Part shown: positions 7,078-16,091 of the stretch, piece after piece
Layout: each line of letters starts with the position of its first letter
Position numbering within the stretch: position 1 is the first letter of the stretch
NCBI GenBank assembly: GCA_934693235.1
Contig: CAKUUY010000013.1
Span: 1-41,012 of the forward strand
Reading direction: 5' to 3'
DNA length: 41,012 bases
Source of the DNA: an uncultured Candidatus Melainabacteria bacterium
GTDB taxonomy: Bacteria; Cyanobacteriota; Vampirovibrionia; Gastranaerophilales; Gastranaerophilaceae
The notes under the pieces: generated by a model
Told to the model about the DNA's origin: nothing
What the model saw: the letters and a program-made list of their open reading frames with translations, nothing else
Databases searched by the model: none
Program-made: the position numbers and the translations under genes

Positions 7078-7428
7078 ATGCATATTTACGTAAACGGAAG
7101 AAACATTGAAATCACTGATGCTATCAAAGCTTATGTGAAAGAAAAATTCAGCAAAGTTGCTGCTCACTACGACCAAGTTCAAGGAATTGATGTCGTTTTG
7201 TCAGTAATTAAAAACCCTGCAGCTTCCGGTAAACACGTTGCAGAAGTTAGCTGCAAAATGTCTACAGGTGTAGTTCGTTGTGAAGAATCCGGCGAATCTA
7301 TGTACGAAAGCATCGACTTGCTTGCTGATAAATTAGCAAGACAGGTTCAAAAGTTCAAAGACAAAAGTATTGGTTCAGACAAAGCTTCTATCAGAACAGA
7401 AGCAAAGGTTGAAGAATCTGCTGAATAG
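7078..7428 (+). CDS. hpf: Ribosome hibernation promoting factor, short form (HPF/RaiA family)
   Basis: The 116-residue protein opens with MHIYVNGRNIEITDAIKAYVKEKF, the classic S30AE beta-alpha start, followed by the conserved AEVSCKM strand and a helix (SMYESIDLLADKLARQVQKFKDK). The family binds the 30S decoding region to silence ribosomes during slow growth. Long forms of roughly 180-190 residues carry a C-terminal dimerisation domain; here only a short acidic tail follows the S30AE domain, so it is the short type. It ends at a strong terminator (7453-7480) and is probably monocistronic. Confidence 0.92.
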   Translation: MHIYVNGRNIEITDAIKAYVKEKFSKVAAHYDQVQGIDVVLSVIKNPAASGKHVAEVSCKMSTGVVRCEESGESMYESIDLLADKLARQVQKFKDKSIGSDKASIRTEAKVEESAE

Positions 7429-7452
7429 TTCAATTGAATTTTTTAAAATTGA

Positions 7453-7480
7453 AAGGATACTCGAGAGGGTGTCCTTTTTT
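7453..7480 (+). terminator. Rho-independent terminator of hpf
   Basis: A 10-bp stem AAGGATACTC/GGGTGTCCTT (two G-U pairs) with loop GAGA is followed by a run of six T (7475-7480). Confidence 0.88.
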
Positions 7481-7512
7481 AATTGTCAATAAACTTTTTG
7501 GAGTTTTTGTTT

Positions 7513-7518
7513 TATAAT
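7513..7518 (+). promoter_or_regulatory. -10 element six bases before the GT2 start (leaderless)
   Basis: TATAAT at 7513-7518 is followed by six bases and ATG 7525. The expected +1 is the A of ATG. No SD is present. No good -35 is seen at 16-18 bp; TTGTCA at 7483 is too distant. Confidence 0.55.
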
Positions 7519-7524
7519 GAATTT

Positions 7525-8310
7525 ATGATTAATAATAAAAAAGTAGTTATAATAATGCCTGCATACAATGCAGAAAAAACATTAAAACAAACATATGATG
7601 AGATTTATAAAGATTTTGTTGATGAAGTGATTTTAGTTGACGATAATTCTCAAGATAATACCAAACTTGTTTCTAAAGAACTGAATATTACAACAATTGT
7701 TCACAAAGAAAACAAAGGTTACGGGGGTAATCAAAAATCTTGTTACAAGGCTGCTTTAAAAGCCGGAGCAGATATCGTTGTTATGTTGCATCCGGACTAT
7801 CAATATACGCCGAAACTAATTCCTGCAATTGTTTGTATGATGGCTTTTGGTCAGTATGATGCCGTTTTGGCATCGCGCATGTTGGGAAATTCTGCATTGA
7901 AAGGTGGTATGCCATTTTATAAGTTTGTTTCAAACAAGTTTTTAACAGCTTTTGAAAACATTTTTACCGGAGAAAAATTGACCGAATACCATACAGGTTT
8001 TAGAGGTTTTACGAGAGAAGTTTTAGAAAAATTACCTTTGGCAGAGTGTGATGATGATTTCATTTTTGATAATGAAATGATTGCATTGATGTTTTATAAC
8101 AATTTCAAAATTGGAGAAGTTTCTTGTCCGACAAAATATTTCAAAGAAGCATCATCAATCAATTTTATGCGTTCTTGCAAGTATGGTTTGGGTGTTCTTG
8201 CGGTAAGTTTGAAATACAGACTCGCTAAAATGGGCTTAAAAACAAAAATTTTCAAATCAAACGCGAAAAAATTAGATTTATCGGCCGAAATAGAGTATTA
8301 TTTTAAATAA
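7525..8310 (+). CDS. Glycosyltransferase family 2, DPM1-like
   Basis: The 261-residue protein has a GT-A fold with KVVIIMPAYNAEKTL at the N-terminus, VDDNSQDNT (nucleotide binding), NKGYGGNQK, and HPDYQY in place of the usual DxD region. It then has GFRGF and FDNEM. It resembles polyprenyl-phosphate sugar transferases of the dolichol-phosphate-mannose synthase group but lacks C-terminal membrane helices. The donor is unknown. An upstream in-frame ATG at 7483 would add 14 residues, but the family start and the TATAAT at 7513 favour ATG 7525. Its stop abuts the end of the convergent dehydrogenase gene. Confidence 0.88.
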   Translation: MINNKKVVIIMPAYNAEKTLKQTYDEIYKDFVDEVILVDDNSQDNTKLVSKELNITTIVHKENKGYGGNQKSCYKAALKAGADIVVMLHPDYQYTPKLIPAIVCMMAFGQYDAVLASRMLGNSALKGGMPFYKFVSNKFLTAFENIFTGEKLTEYHTGFRGFTREVLEKLPLAECDDDFIFDNEMIALMFYNNFKIGEVSCPTKYFKEASSINFMRSCKYGLGVLAVSLKYRLAKMGLKTKIFKSNAKKLDLSAEIEYYFK

Positions 8311-9336
8311 TTAATTTACTCTGTATAGGTTCCCGCCTTTGATAATATCTGAAATAGCAATGAATGTAACTTCCAAGATGTAGTCTATTGCATCTTGAGT
8401 TTCGTAAGCTATGTGTGGAGTTACGATTACATTTGGATTTTTAACAAGTTCTGCCAAAATTTTAGCTTCTTCTACACAGTCAAAATCTTTGTACGGTGGT
8501 TGTGATACGTTTGAGCATTTAAAATTCATATATTCACAAGTCACAACATCGAGTGCTGCTCCTTTAATCGCTCCTTTTGTGACTGCATTGTACAAATCTT
8601 TTATGTTCACAATTTCGCCACGTGAAGTATTGATTAAATATGCCGTATTTTTCATTATACTGAATTGTTCAAAGGCGAACATATCTTTGTTTTCGCCTGT
8701 GTAAGGTATGTGAATTGAGACAATATCTGATTCGCGTAAAAGAGTGTTAAAATCAACATATTTTACATTGTATTTTTTTGCAAAATCATATTTTTCAGAG
8801 ATATCATAAGCTAGAACTTTCATTCCAAAGGCAATTGCGAGTTTTGCAACTGTAATTCCGATACTGCCTGTTCCGACAATTCCGATTGTAAATTTTGAAA
8901 TATCTCGTCCAACAAAGCTTTGACAAACTCTGTTTTCCGGTTTTAAATAATTAGATGCAGAAATAATTTGTCGCACCAAAGCCAACATCAAACCTATTGT
9001 AAATTGAGCGACAGGACGAGCCCCGTACCCTTCAACGTTTACTACAGCAATATTTTTGGCTGCTGCGGCTTTTTTGTTAATATGATCGACACCGGTCGAA
9101 CGTGTTGAAATTATTCTCAAATTTTTGAAAGAATTAATAACATCTTCTGTAATCTCAGAGTCTATAAAAATGCTTATTGCAGCAGTTGTGTTTAAAAGTT
9201 CTGGGCTAATATTTTTGATAGTGTTACTGTTTAAACTTTCTGTAAAAAATGTTATATCAAAGTTTTCTAGTTCATGTGTCCTGAAGAAATCCTTTTCGCT
9301 TTCTCGAAAATCGAAAACAAGTAATTTTATTGCCAT
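8311..9336 (-). CDS. D-isomer specific 2-hydroxyacid dehydrogenase (D-lactate dehydrogenase-like)
   Basis: This 341-residue enzyme is the usual length for NAD-dependent D-2-hydroxyacid dehydrogenases. The Rossmann motif GTGSIG is at 155-160. The catalytic Arg is R239 (INTSRGEIV), the Glu is near E268, and the acid-base His is H308 (VTPHIAY). The N-terminal STRSTGVDHIN and VEGYGARPVA stretches resemble fermentative D-lactate dehydrogenases, so reduction of pyruvate to D-lactate is the most likely role; 2-hydroxyglutarate or phosphoglycerate activity cannot be excluded. The start is set by GGAG just upstream of ATG 9336. It is convergent with the GT2 gene, with no gap. Confidence 0.92.
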   Translation of the reverse strand: MAIKLLVFDFRESEKDFFRTHELENFDITFFTESLNSNTIKNISPELLNTTAAISIFIDSEITEDVINSFKNLRIISTRSTGVDHINKKAAAAKNIAVVNVEGYGARPVAQFTIGLMLALVRQIISASNYLKPENRVCQSFVGRDISKFTIGIVGTGSIGITVAKLAIAFGMKVLAYDISEKYDFAKKYNVKYVDFNTLLRESDIVSIHIPYTGENKDMFAFEQFSIMKNTAYLINTSRGEIVNIKDLYNAVTKGAIKGAALDVVTCEYMNFKCSNVSQPPYKDFDCVEEAKILAELVKNPNVIVTPHIAYETQDAIDYILEVTFIAISDIIKGGNLYRVN

Positions 9337-9520
9337 AATTTACTCCTTTAAAAAAATTATGGATAAAATTTTTGAAAATTATATTGCACATAAGGTTAAT
9401 ATTATAGAGTAAAATCCTTACTTGTGTATGTCATGTAATTTGTTGACAAAATATATATAATTGTGTTGGTGGTGGACAATTTTTGCAAGAAGTCCTACAA
9501 ATTGGCAATACATTTCAAAT

Positions 9521-9597
9521 TTAACCCCTCTCTCCGCATTTGTATTGTTCGTAAAAACTCACAAACAACTGCGCTCTCTCCATAGGAGAGAGGAAAA
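9521..9597 (-). repeat. CTCTCC hairpin element, copy E1 (minus orientation)
   Basis: It begins TTAACCCCTCTCTCC and ends with the hairpin CTCTCTCC-ATA-GGAGAGAG (9574-9592). The interior has a near-complementary pair GCATTTGT/ACAACTGC. It is the inverse of E2 at 9654-9723; the two face each other across an AT-rich 56-bp spacer. Together they fill the 457-bp gap upstream of the dehydrogenase. Confidence 0.72.
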
Positions 9598-9653
9598 GTT
9601 TCAAATATAGATATTTATAATATATTATCAATTTATGAATTTTTGATAGATTT

Positions 9654-9723
9654 CACCTCTCCAAGGGAGAGGTCGAAGTCGTTTACGAACGTTAGTGAGT
9701 ATTACGAATTCGGGAGAGGGGAT
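9654..9723 (+). repeat. CTCTCC hairpin element, copy E2
   Basis: It begins with the hairpin CCTCTCC-AA-GGGAGAGG (9656-9672) and ends CGGGAGAGGGG. The interior pair GAAGTCGT/ACGAATTC is complementary at seven of eight positions. The sequence of the interior stem differs from E1 and E3 while pairing is kept. Confidence 0.72.
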
Positions 9724-9793
9724 AAGCACAACCTTTTTTTATATTCGTGCTTCAGTGCGAGTGGTTATTTCTCCCTTAATGAATAGAATTTTT

Positions 9794-11110
9794 TTAATCA
9801 AGTGTATATTTTATTAATTTTTTTATATCTTTGTTCCAAATACCGTTCCAATTGCGAATAATTATATCAGCAGGAGAAATTCCGGCATTTGTATATTCTT
9901 TTATCGGCTCAAGGAATTTATCTTCATTTGTATCCATTTCAATGAGTGATTTTTCAGCGATATACAAAATTTCTTTTGCGATATCTTTTGCAAAATATTT
10001 CCCGATTTTAGCGTTAAGTGCACTTTTGGGAACATTGTATCTCAATTCTGAAAAATCTCGGTATTCAAAATCTTTGAATAACTCTTCAATTTCTTCAATT
10101 GCATATTTGTTATACAAAATTCCTTTGTAGAGAGCTAAAATTGAGTATTGCAATCCTTTTCCGACACAATCTTGATTTCTGATTTCAATAAAATTGCGCA
10201 ATCTGACTTCCGGAAAATATAAATTTGCATGAAGATTAAAATCCTCAATATTTGCTTCATAATCGTTGTAGCCATTAGCCATAAACTCATCAAAAGAAAT
10301 TTTCCCGTCGAGTGGAATTGCGTTGTCTTCACGATTTATAAAAATCATCGGGGTTTCTAAAACATAATCAATATATTCTTCAAAAGAAAATCTATTATCA
10401 ATTTGTCCGACAAAGCCACATCTGTCATTGTCAGTATTCAGCCAGCTCAGTGCGCGAAAACTTTTGTAGCCTGTTTCTACTCCACCTCTAATTGGAGAAT
10501 TCGCAAACATTGCTGTTACAAACGGAGTTAATTTGTTTGCGATACGGAATTTTGTCATCGCGTCTTCTTCACTCTCAAAATCAACACAACATTGAATTCC
10601 GGCGGTTTCCCTCATCATTACGTCAGATAAAATTCCCCACAAATATCTCGCCATAACGTGATATCTTTGTTTTGGAATTAAATTAATTGATTTATGCGTC
10701 GATAGCGGAGAAACTCCGTAATTCAAAAGACTTATTCCGAATTTATCCAAAATCGGTTTCATTTGTTTGTTAAATTTGTCAATTTTTGTTTTAAGTTCAT
10801 TGATAGTTTTTTCAGGTTTGATACTTAGTTCAATTTGACTTCCAGGTTCAAGTGTAACTGTATCATGTTCTTGTTTTAAGCCAATTATATTATAATTATC
10901 AGTTATGTAATCCCAATTTTCTTCTTTTGCAAAATTTCGTAAAAAGTTACAAACACCAAATTCCGAACAGTAATCTGCAGCTTTTGACGTGGTAGAAAAA
11001 ATTGGCAGACGTTCGTATTCAAGCCCTACAGTGAATTTTTCCTTTGGCTTGCAGCCTGCTTCAAATAATTTTACAATTTCTTTTTTGCTGAGTTTTGTTT
11101 GTGTTTGCAT
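9794..11110 (-). CDS. gshA: Glutamate-cysteine ligase, GCS2 family
   Basis: The 438-residue protein belongs to the GCS2 (plant/cyanobacterial/alphaproteobacterial) type, which joins L-glutamate and L-cysteine using ATP as the first step of glutathione synthesis. Visible marks are the early VGLEYERLP, LEPGSQIELS (the substrate-site E-P-G-S-Q motif), YHVMARYLWG, MRETAGIQCCVDF, ANSPIRGG and FPEVRLRNFIEIRNQD. No gshB is in the window, so the end product may be gamma-glutamylcysteine or glutathione completed elsewhere. ATG 11110 is preceded by GGGGG. TATAAT at 11127-11132 (minus strand) predicts a leader of only about ten bases. It is divergent from rsmA. Confidence 0.88.
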   Translation of the reverse strand: MQTQTKLSKKEIVKLFEAGCKPKEKFTVGLEYERLPIFSTTSKAADYCSEFGVCNFLRNFAKEENWDYITDNYNIIGLKQEHDTVTLEPGSQIELSIKPEKTINELKTKIDKFNKQMKPILDKFGISLLNYGVSPLSTHKSINLIPKQRYHVMARYLWGILSDVMMRETAGIQCCVDFESEEDAMTKFRIANKLTPFVTAMFANSPIRGGVETGYKSFRALSWLNTDNDRCGFVGQIDNRFSFEEYIDYVLETPMIFINREDNAIPLDGKISFDEFMANGYNDYEANIEDFNLHANLYFPEVRLRNFIEIRNQDCVGKGLQYSILALYKGILYNKYAIEEIEELFKDFEYRDFSELRYNVPKSALNAKIGKYFAKDIAKEILYIAEKSLIEMDTNEDKFLEPIKEYTNAGISPADIIIRNWNGIWNKDIKKLIKYTLD

Positions 11111-11200
11111 GGTTTAACCCCCTATAATTATATCATCTACAAAACTATCAAAAAATTTTTATTAAAACATTTACCTGTGTGTGGTATTATTATAGGTAAG

Positions 11201-12034
11201 ATGAATTACTTCGAACGGGCTAAATATTTTAGAACTAAAAAAAGACTCGGACAAAATTTTTTGATTGATGGTCAAACTATCGCCGATATTATTGACTTTG
11301 CCGATATTCATTCTGGTGATACGGTTATTGAAATTGGTCCGGGGGTTGGTTTTGTAACAGAACAATTAGTGAAGCATGCCAAACAAGTTATTGCAATTGA
11401 GCTTGATGAAGAAGCGATTAAGGAACTTGAAAAACTTGATGCACCGAATTTGAAAATTATTCACAATGATATTTTGAAACAAGATTTATCAGAACTTTGT
11501 GATGGCAAAATTAAAGTTGTTGCAAATATTCCATATTATATTACAAGTCCGATTATTGCCCATCTTTTGGGAGAAATTGATGATTTAAATAACAAAAACA
11601 GAAATAGAATTACTGATATTTTACTCATGGTTCAAGAAGAAGTTGCTCGTAGAATGGTTGCTAACGAAAACTCCTCTGGCAAACAATATGGCCTTTTGAC
11701 AATTATGTCACAATTTTGGGCGGATGTTGAGATTATGAAACTTGTAGGCAGACGTTCTTTTTATCCGGCACCAAAAGTTAATTCTGCATTAGTTAAACTT
11801 GTTGTTCGCAAAAAGCCTTTACTTGATTTAACGGATTATAAACATTTTAGAAAAGTAATCAAGGCCGGATTTTCTCAACGTAGAAAAAATATCAAAAATT
11901 GCTTGCTGTCAGGAGGATTTGCGAAAGAAAAAATTCAAACGGCTTTACAATTACTCGGGCTTGATGAGAATATTAGAGGGGAAAAACTTTCGATTGAAAT
12001 GTTTGGAAAACTCTCAGAGGAACTTTTGAAATGA
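11201..12034 (+). CDS. rsmA: 16S rRNA (adenine1518/1519-N6)-dimethyltransferase
   Basis: The 277-residue enzyme dimethylates two adjacent adenines in the 3'-terminal hairpin of 16S rRNA during 30S assembly. It shows KKRLGQNFL near the N-terminus, the SAM-binding IEIGPGVG (43-50), the acidic ribose contact IELDE, and the catalytic NIPYY (109-113). A longer reading frame starts at 11099, but ATG 11201 fits the family N-terminus, and an extended -10 (TGG-TATTAT, 11182-11190) lies inside the longer frame and gives about a four-base leader. It overlaps ispE by ATGA, so the two are translationally coupled. Confidence 0.96.
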   Translation: MNYFERAKYFRTKKRLGQNFLIDGQTIADIIDFADIHSGDTVIEIGPGVGFVTEQLVKHAKQVIAIELDEEAIKELEKLDAPNLKIIHNDILKQDLSELCDGKIKVVANIPYYITSPIIAHLLGEIDDLNNKNRNRITDILLMVQEEVARRMVANENSSGKQYGLLTIMSQFWADVEIMKLVGRRSFYPAPKVNSALVKLVVRKKPLLDLTDYKHFRKVIKAGFSQRRKNIKNCLLSGGFAKEKIQTALQLLGLDENIRGEKLSIEMFGKLSEELLK

Positions 12035-12831
12035 AAATTCAATGCCCAGCAAAAATAAATTTGACCTTAAAGGTTACAGGTAAGCGACCGGATGGTTTTC
12101 ACGATATTAAAAGTATTATGCAAACAATCAGTTTGTATGATTATTTGATGATAAACGTTGAACCTGCTGAAAAGTTTGAAATCAGTCTTTCCGGAAACAG
12201 TACAGAAATTCCTTATAATGAAAAAAATCTCGTTTATAAGGCTGCGATGCTTTTTATTGAAACAACCAACCTTGCTCCGCATAGAATTGAGATTTATATT
12301 GAAAAAAATATCCCTGTATCAGCTGGTTTGGCGGGTGGAAGCACTAACGCGGCAGGGGCACTTTTTGGATTGAACGAAATTTTTAATCAACCTTTATCAA
12401 GAAAAAGTTTACATGATTTGTGCGCAAAACTTGGTTCCGATCTTAATTTTTGCCTTGAGGGCGGACGACAAATGACATCAGGACGTGGCGAAATATTAGA
12501 AAAATTACCGTTTGAAGAAATGAATATTTCACTTATTAAACCCAAAAATCTTGGGATTAGTGCAAAAGAAGCTTATACAAAATATTCTGATAAAAAATCT
12601 AAAAATTTTAAATCAGAATTTGGCGAAAGAGATGAATTCGCAAACGATCTTGAGTGGGCTGTAATTGATGACTACGCAGAATTAAAAGAAATAAAAAAAT
12701 CTTATCCGCAATCTATCATGTCCGGTTCTGGATCAACATATTTTGGAATAAGTTTTGCTTTTACGCCAAAAGAAGGTTTTTGGGTTGCAAATGATTTCAA
12801 AACAACTGAAACAGGAATTTGTAAGGTTTAA
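12031..12831 (+). CDS. ispE: 4-diphosphocytidyl-2-C-methyl-D-erythritol kinase
   Basis: This 266-residue GHMP kinase phosphorylates CDP-methylerythritol in the non-mevalonate isoprenoid pathway. It carries the N-terminal CPAKINL with K8, GKRPDGFHDI, the ATP-binding PVSAGLAGGSTNAAG (95-109), GSDLNFC with D137, and a late MSGSGSTYFG loop. At 266 residues it is slightly short at the C-terminus compared with the roughly 280-300 usual for the family. The start overlaps the rsmA stop by four bases. The rsmA-ispE pairing is a common bacterial arrangement. A terminator follows at 12851. Confidence 0.95.
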   Translation: MKIQCPAKINLTLKVTGKRPDGFHDIKSIMQTISLYDYLMINVEPAEKFEISLSGNSTEIPYNEKNLVYKAAMLFIETTNLAPHRIEIYIEKNIPVSAGLAGGSTNAAGALFGLNEIFNQPLSRKSLHDLCAKLGSDLNFCLEGGRQMTSGRGEILEKLPFEEMNISLIKPKNLGISAKEAYTKYSDKKSKNFKSEFGERDEFANDLEWAVIDDYAELKEIKKSYPQSIMSGSGSTYFGISFAFTPKEGFWVANDFKTTETGICKV

Positions 12832-12850
12832 ATTAAAAATATAGAACTAA

Positions 12851-12880
12851 AAAACAGACCCCACGTATGAGGTCTGTTTT
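12851..12880. terminator. Bidirectional terminator between ispE and the HEAT gene
   Basis: A perfect 10-bp stem AAAACAGACC/GGTCTGTTTT with a 10-base loop has a T-run on the plus strand and matching A-run on the other side, so it can serve both convergent genes. Confidence 0.9.
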
Positions 12881-12907
12881 AACTAATCCTTTTTGTTTAA
12901 ATTGTTT

Positions 12908-13765
12908 TTAGAATGTCCCTGCAGGTTTCTTTTGAGCTGTAGCACCAGGAATTGATTGCCAATTTGCAGCCATGATTTTTTTGAATGATTTCAAAGCTGT
13001 ATCTTCAAGTTCACCAAGTTCTTCAGCTTCCATAATCAATTCTCTCAATGGTAACAATGCTCTTTGGTCTCTAAGAACGCCCAATGCAGCAGCTGCACCG
13101 GCTCTAACCAATTCGTTTTCACTACGATTTTTCATCACATCAATCAATGCAGGAACGGCTTTTGTATCGTTCAATTTACCTAATGAAGTTACGGCGTAAA
13201 TTCTTACGTTAACCCATTCGTCATACAACATATTAATAACTTTATCAACAGCTTTTTTGTTTCCGATTTCACCCAAAGCACGAGTGGCATCGCATCTTAC
13301 GTTAACTTTTTCGTGGTCTAATGATTCAATCAATGCATCTGTTGCAACATCACCGATTTCAATCAATGCATCTGTTGCAGTGATACAAACTTGAGGATTC
13401 TCATCGTTTAATGCTTCTACAAGAGGTTCAACAACGATTTCACCGCCCAAACGACCTAATGCACGAGCTGCACGAACTCTTACATCAACATTTCTGTCTT
13501 CACGAAGAGACTCAATCAAGTGAACAGTTGCTTTAGAATCACCAAGTTCGCCCAATGCACGAGCTGCATACAAACGAACAGAACCGTTTTTGTCATGTTT
13601 TAATACATCAATCAATGGTTCAACTGCTTTTGAATCACCCATTTCACCAAGAACACGAGCTGCATTATATCTAACTTTTTCAGAGTTACTTGTTTTAAGA
13701 TCTGTCAATAATTCTTCAAAAGATTTTTTAACTTGTTTTTTCTTGCTGTTCACACTAATTGTCAT
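12908..13765 (-). CDS. HEAT-repeat protein (PBS lyase-like)
   Basis: The 285-residue protein is almost entirely seven to eight repeats of about 31 residues built on 'VR..AARALGE.GD.KAV.PLI..L', the pattern of HEAT/EZ repeats in phycobilisome lyases and related scaffolds. These repeats form an alpha-solenoid for protein-protein contacts. There is no phycobilisome in this setting, so it is probably a generic adaptor. GTG 13783 would add six residues, but those codons are the SD itself (GGAGGAAAACTT), so ATG 13765 is the start. Repeat units are similar to one another, suggesting recent internal duplication. Confidence 0.88.
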   Translation of the reverse strand: MTISVNSKKKQVKKSFEELLTDLKTSNSEKVRYNAARVLGEMGDSKAVEPLIDVLKHDKNGSVRLYAARALGELGDSKATVHLIESLREDRNVDVRVRAARALGRLGGEIVVEPLVEALNDENPQVCITATDALIEIGDVATDALIESLDHEKVNVRCDATRALGEIGNKKAVDKVINMLYDEWVNVRIYAVTSLGKLNDTKAVPALIDVMKNRSENELVRAGAAAALGVLRDQRALLPLRELIMEAEELGELEDTALKSFKKIMAANWQSIPGATAQKKPAGTF

Positions 13766-14084
13766 TAAGTTTTCCTCCAACACAATATTTTAAACTTTCT
13801 ACACATTACTTATTTATAAAAAATTTAGAGATTAAAATATTGCCTTTTTTACCTACTTATATTAATTTTTGTTAATATTATTTTGTGTCTCTGAAAAGTG
13901 CAGTCACGAGTTAAATATTTTTCTTTAAGGGTAAAACTAACACTTTATATTTTTAATATAACATATTTTTTGAACTTTGTCTTAATTTACTACAAAAAAC
14001 ATGTAAAATTGGCATTTTGTTTTTTTAATATAACGTGTCTTTCAATAATAATAATGCTAATTATGTAACAAAAATTTATAATTA
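13766..14084. other. 319-bp AT-rich gap upstream of the HEAT gene
   Basis: There is no credible ORF. The only structure seen is a 13-bp direct repeat, TTTTTAATATAAC, at 13950-13962 and 14022-14034. The stretch presumably holds the leftward promoter of the HEAT gene, but no clear hexamer pair was found. Confidence 0.4.
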
Positions 14085-15743
14085 TTACTCACCACAGATA
14101 GTAATAATGAACTCGCTACCCTTGCCAACCTCACTATTCACAGTAATTTCACCTTTATGCTTTTCAATAATTTTTGTACAAATTGCCAAGCCGAGCCCTG
14201 TTCCAACACCGACTCCCTTAGTTGTAAAACCAGCGGAAAATATCTTGTTGAGCTGATTTTGAGGGATTCCTTTGCCGGTGTCTTTTATCTTAACAATGAG
14301 TTTTTTGTCTTTGTATTCAGTTGTAATTGTAATCTTACCTTTCCCATCAATTGCCTGACATGCGTTAATTAAAATATTAGTGAATACCTGATTTAGCATG
14401 TTCGGAAAGCATTTAATGACGGGGATTTCTCCATAATTTTTAATTATTTCAATTCGATTTTTTGTCTCATGGCGAATAAGTTCTAACGTTAGATCGAGTT
14501 CTTTATTTATATCTGCCTCTTGAAGTTCTGCTTCATCAAGTCGAACGAACTTCTTAAGCGATGTAACTATGTTGCTGATTCGGTTTACAGCTTCTTTATC
14601 AATTTCATTTATGTCGGTTAACATTTCTTTCAAATCGGGGTCTTCTATTGAAGCAAGCAGTTTTGCGACTATCCCGTTATTTGATTTTATAGAAGCAACA
14701 GGAGTGTTGATTTCGTGTGCAACTCCTGCAACAAGTTGACCAAGTGATGCCATTTTTTCAGAATTTATAAGTTGAATTTGGGTTTCTTTCAACTCTTTCA
14801 TCGCACTTTTCAACTCCCTAACTGTCTGAATATTTTTTTGGTAAAGTTCGGCACGAGTGATTGCGTTAGACAACTGCGAAGAAATAGCATCAAGAATTTC
14901 GATTTCCTCGTTTAATTCACGCTTTTGATAACTAAGCAAAACTATGACTCCCATTAGGTTTTGCATATGGTGTACGGGAATAATTATTCTCAATACAGGT
15001 TCTTTAAAAGGTTTTGCTCCGACATATTCTATCAAAGAATTAGATATCGCAATCTCTTTTGAATCAATAGTTTTCATGGTTTTTTCATCGAAAGAAATTC
15101 TAAACGCATTTTTTGATTTCTTTTCGCCATAAACTTCTTCAATATTAAAATTTTTTCCATCTGTTTTTGCATAATATGCTTTATATGCTCCAAACATTAT
15201 TGCCAATTCTTTCAAAGCTGATTGAAGAATTTGTGAGATATCAATACTTTCTCTAATATTGTTTGAAACTTTGTTTATGAGAGCGATTCGAATGGCTTGA
15301 CTTTGGGCTTTTTGTTTAATTTTTTGTAAATCTTCATTTTCTTCATTTAGTTCTTTTATTTTTTCTTTAAGCTTTTTATTTTCGTCATAAACGTCTTCAA
15401 GTCTGTTTTGAGCACTAACATCCGTAAAGAAAATTATTGTGTAACTTCCTTTTTTAATTGCTTGGAGATCATAATAATAAATTCTATTCAATTCGGATTG
15501 GTAAGAAATCCTTGCAAAAAAATCTTCCTTAGAAATGACTGCATGGTAGATGGGAGAATAGATTTCGATGTTTTCGGAGTTCAGTGGGCAAATATTAAAA
15601 CTTGAATGATGGGAAAGTTTTTTTATGTTTGTAAAATCTTTAAACCATCTTTTGAAAGTATGGTTTCTGTAAACAACTTCGTGTTTTTTATTTAAGATTA
15701 AAACAGCATCTCTAAACTGCCTGAAAAAATCAAACTTCTTCAT
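14085..15743 (-). CDS. Sensor histidine kinase with PAS-like and GAF-like sensing domains
   Basis: The 552-residue protein has a PAS-like N-terminus (KKHEVVYRNHTFKRWF), a coiled coil (about 120-155), a GAF-like domain and a second coiled coil. A HisKA/HATPase module follows: H343 in the H-box LVAGVAHEINTP, the N-box NILINACQAID, G1 DTGKGIP and G2 GTGLGLAIC. No transmembrane segment is seen, so it senses in the cytoplasm. No response regulator is adjacent, so it is an orphan. A longer frame begins at 15797, but ATG 15743 follows a promoter with exactly six bases after TATAAT, and there is no SD, so I take that start and predict a leaderless mRNA. Confidence 0.92.
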   Translation of the reverse strand: MKKFDFFRQFRDAVLILNKKHEVVYRNHTFKRWFKDFTNIKKLSHHSSFNICPLNSENIEIYSPIYHAVISKEDFFARISYQSELNRIYYYDLQAIKKGSYTIIFFTDVSAQNRLEDVYDENKKLKEKIKELNEENEDLQKIKQKAQSQAIRIALINKVSNNIRESIDISQILQSALKELAIMFGAYKAYYAKTDGKNFNIEEVYGEKKSKNAFRISFDEKTMKTIDSKEIAISNSLIEYVGAKPFKEPVLRIIIPVHHMQNLMGVIVLLSYQKRELNEEIEILDAISSQLSNAITRAELYQKNIQTVRELKSAMKELKETQIQLINSEKMASLGQLVAGVAHEINTPVASIKSNNGIVAKLLASIEDPDLKEMLTDINEIDKEAVNRISNIVTSLKKFVRLDEAELQEADINKELDLTLELIRHETKNRIEIIKNYGEIPVIKCFPNMLNQVFTNILINACQAIDGKGKITITTEYKDKKLIVKIKDTGKGIPQNQLNKIFSAGFTTKGVGVGTGLGLAICTKIIEKHKGEITVNSEVGKGSEFIITICGE

Positions 15744-15778
15744 ATATATATTATATTTGAATTCCAAAAACTGGGCAA
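15743..15778 (-). promoter_or_regulatory. Leaderless promoter of the histidine kinase
   Basis: On the minus strand TTGCCC (15773-15778), 17 bp, TATAAT (15750-15755), six bases (ATATAT), then ATG at 15743. The +1 position coincides with the A of the start codon. Confidence 0.7.
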
Positions 15779-15827
15779 TTTGTAAAAAATATTCCACAAT
15801 GTTACTAAAAAGGTTTAGGAGGGAAAA

Positions 15828-16040
15828 ATGAACGGATTTAAAAAGGTTGGAGAAAAAATAAAATATTATAGAGAAAAACGCGGATTGGATAAAAAAGTTC
15901 TTGCCAAATATGTGGGAATGTCAGAAAGCAGATATGAAGAAATAGAAGCCGGTCGAGCAATTTATCAATTTTGGACACTACAAAAAGTTGCAAATGCACT
16001 GGAAATTGATTTACCGGAATTGCTGGATTTTGAGCTATAG
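15828..16040 (+). CDS. Small XRE-family DNA-binding protein
   Basis: The 70-residue protein is a single Cro/C1-type helix-turn-helix: an EKIKYYREKRGLDKKVLAKYVGMSESRYEEIEAGRA core, then LQKVANALEIDLPELLDF. It has no sensing domain and so acts as a constitutive or protein-regulated repressor; the target is unknown. A strong SD, AGGAGGG, lies just upstream of ATG 15828. It is divergent from the histidine kinase (85 bp apart) and may regulate it, which is an inference. Confidence 0.85.
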   Translation: MNGFKKVGEKIKYYREKRGLDKKVLAKYVGMSESRYEEIEAGRAIYQFWTLQKVANALEIDLPELLDFEL

Positions 16041-16091
16041 AAATAGTGTGTGTCGTGGATGGATTAGGAACTTACCCTTATTTTTGCAATC

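Noticed and set aside
9521..9723. Possible CRISPR-like array of CTCTCC repeats
   Set aside because: There are only two copies in opposite orientation, with no regular spacers and no cas genes; they are facing hairpin elements.
12908..13765. Phycobilisome lyase or other phycobilisome function for the HEAT protein
   Set aside because: The HEAT repeats are shared by many scaffolds and nothing else in the window suggests phycobilisomes or photosynthesis.
14157..15605. Plus-strand ORFs inside the histidine kinase gene
   Set aside because: They are shadows of a clearly recognised coding frame with no independent signals.
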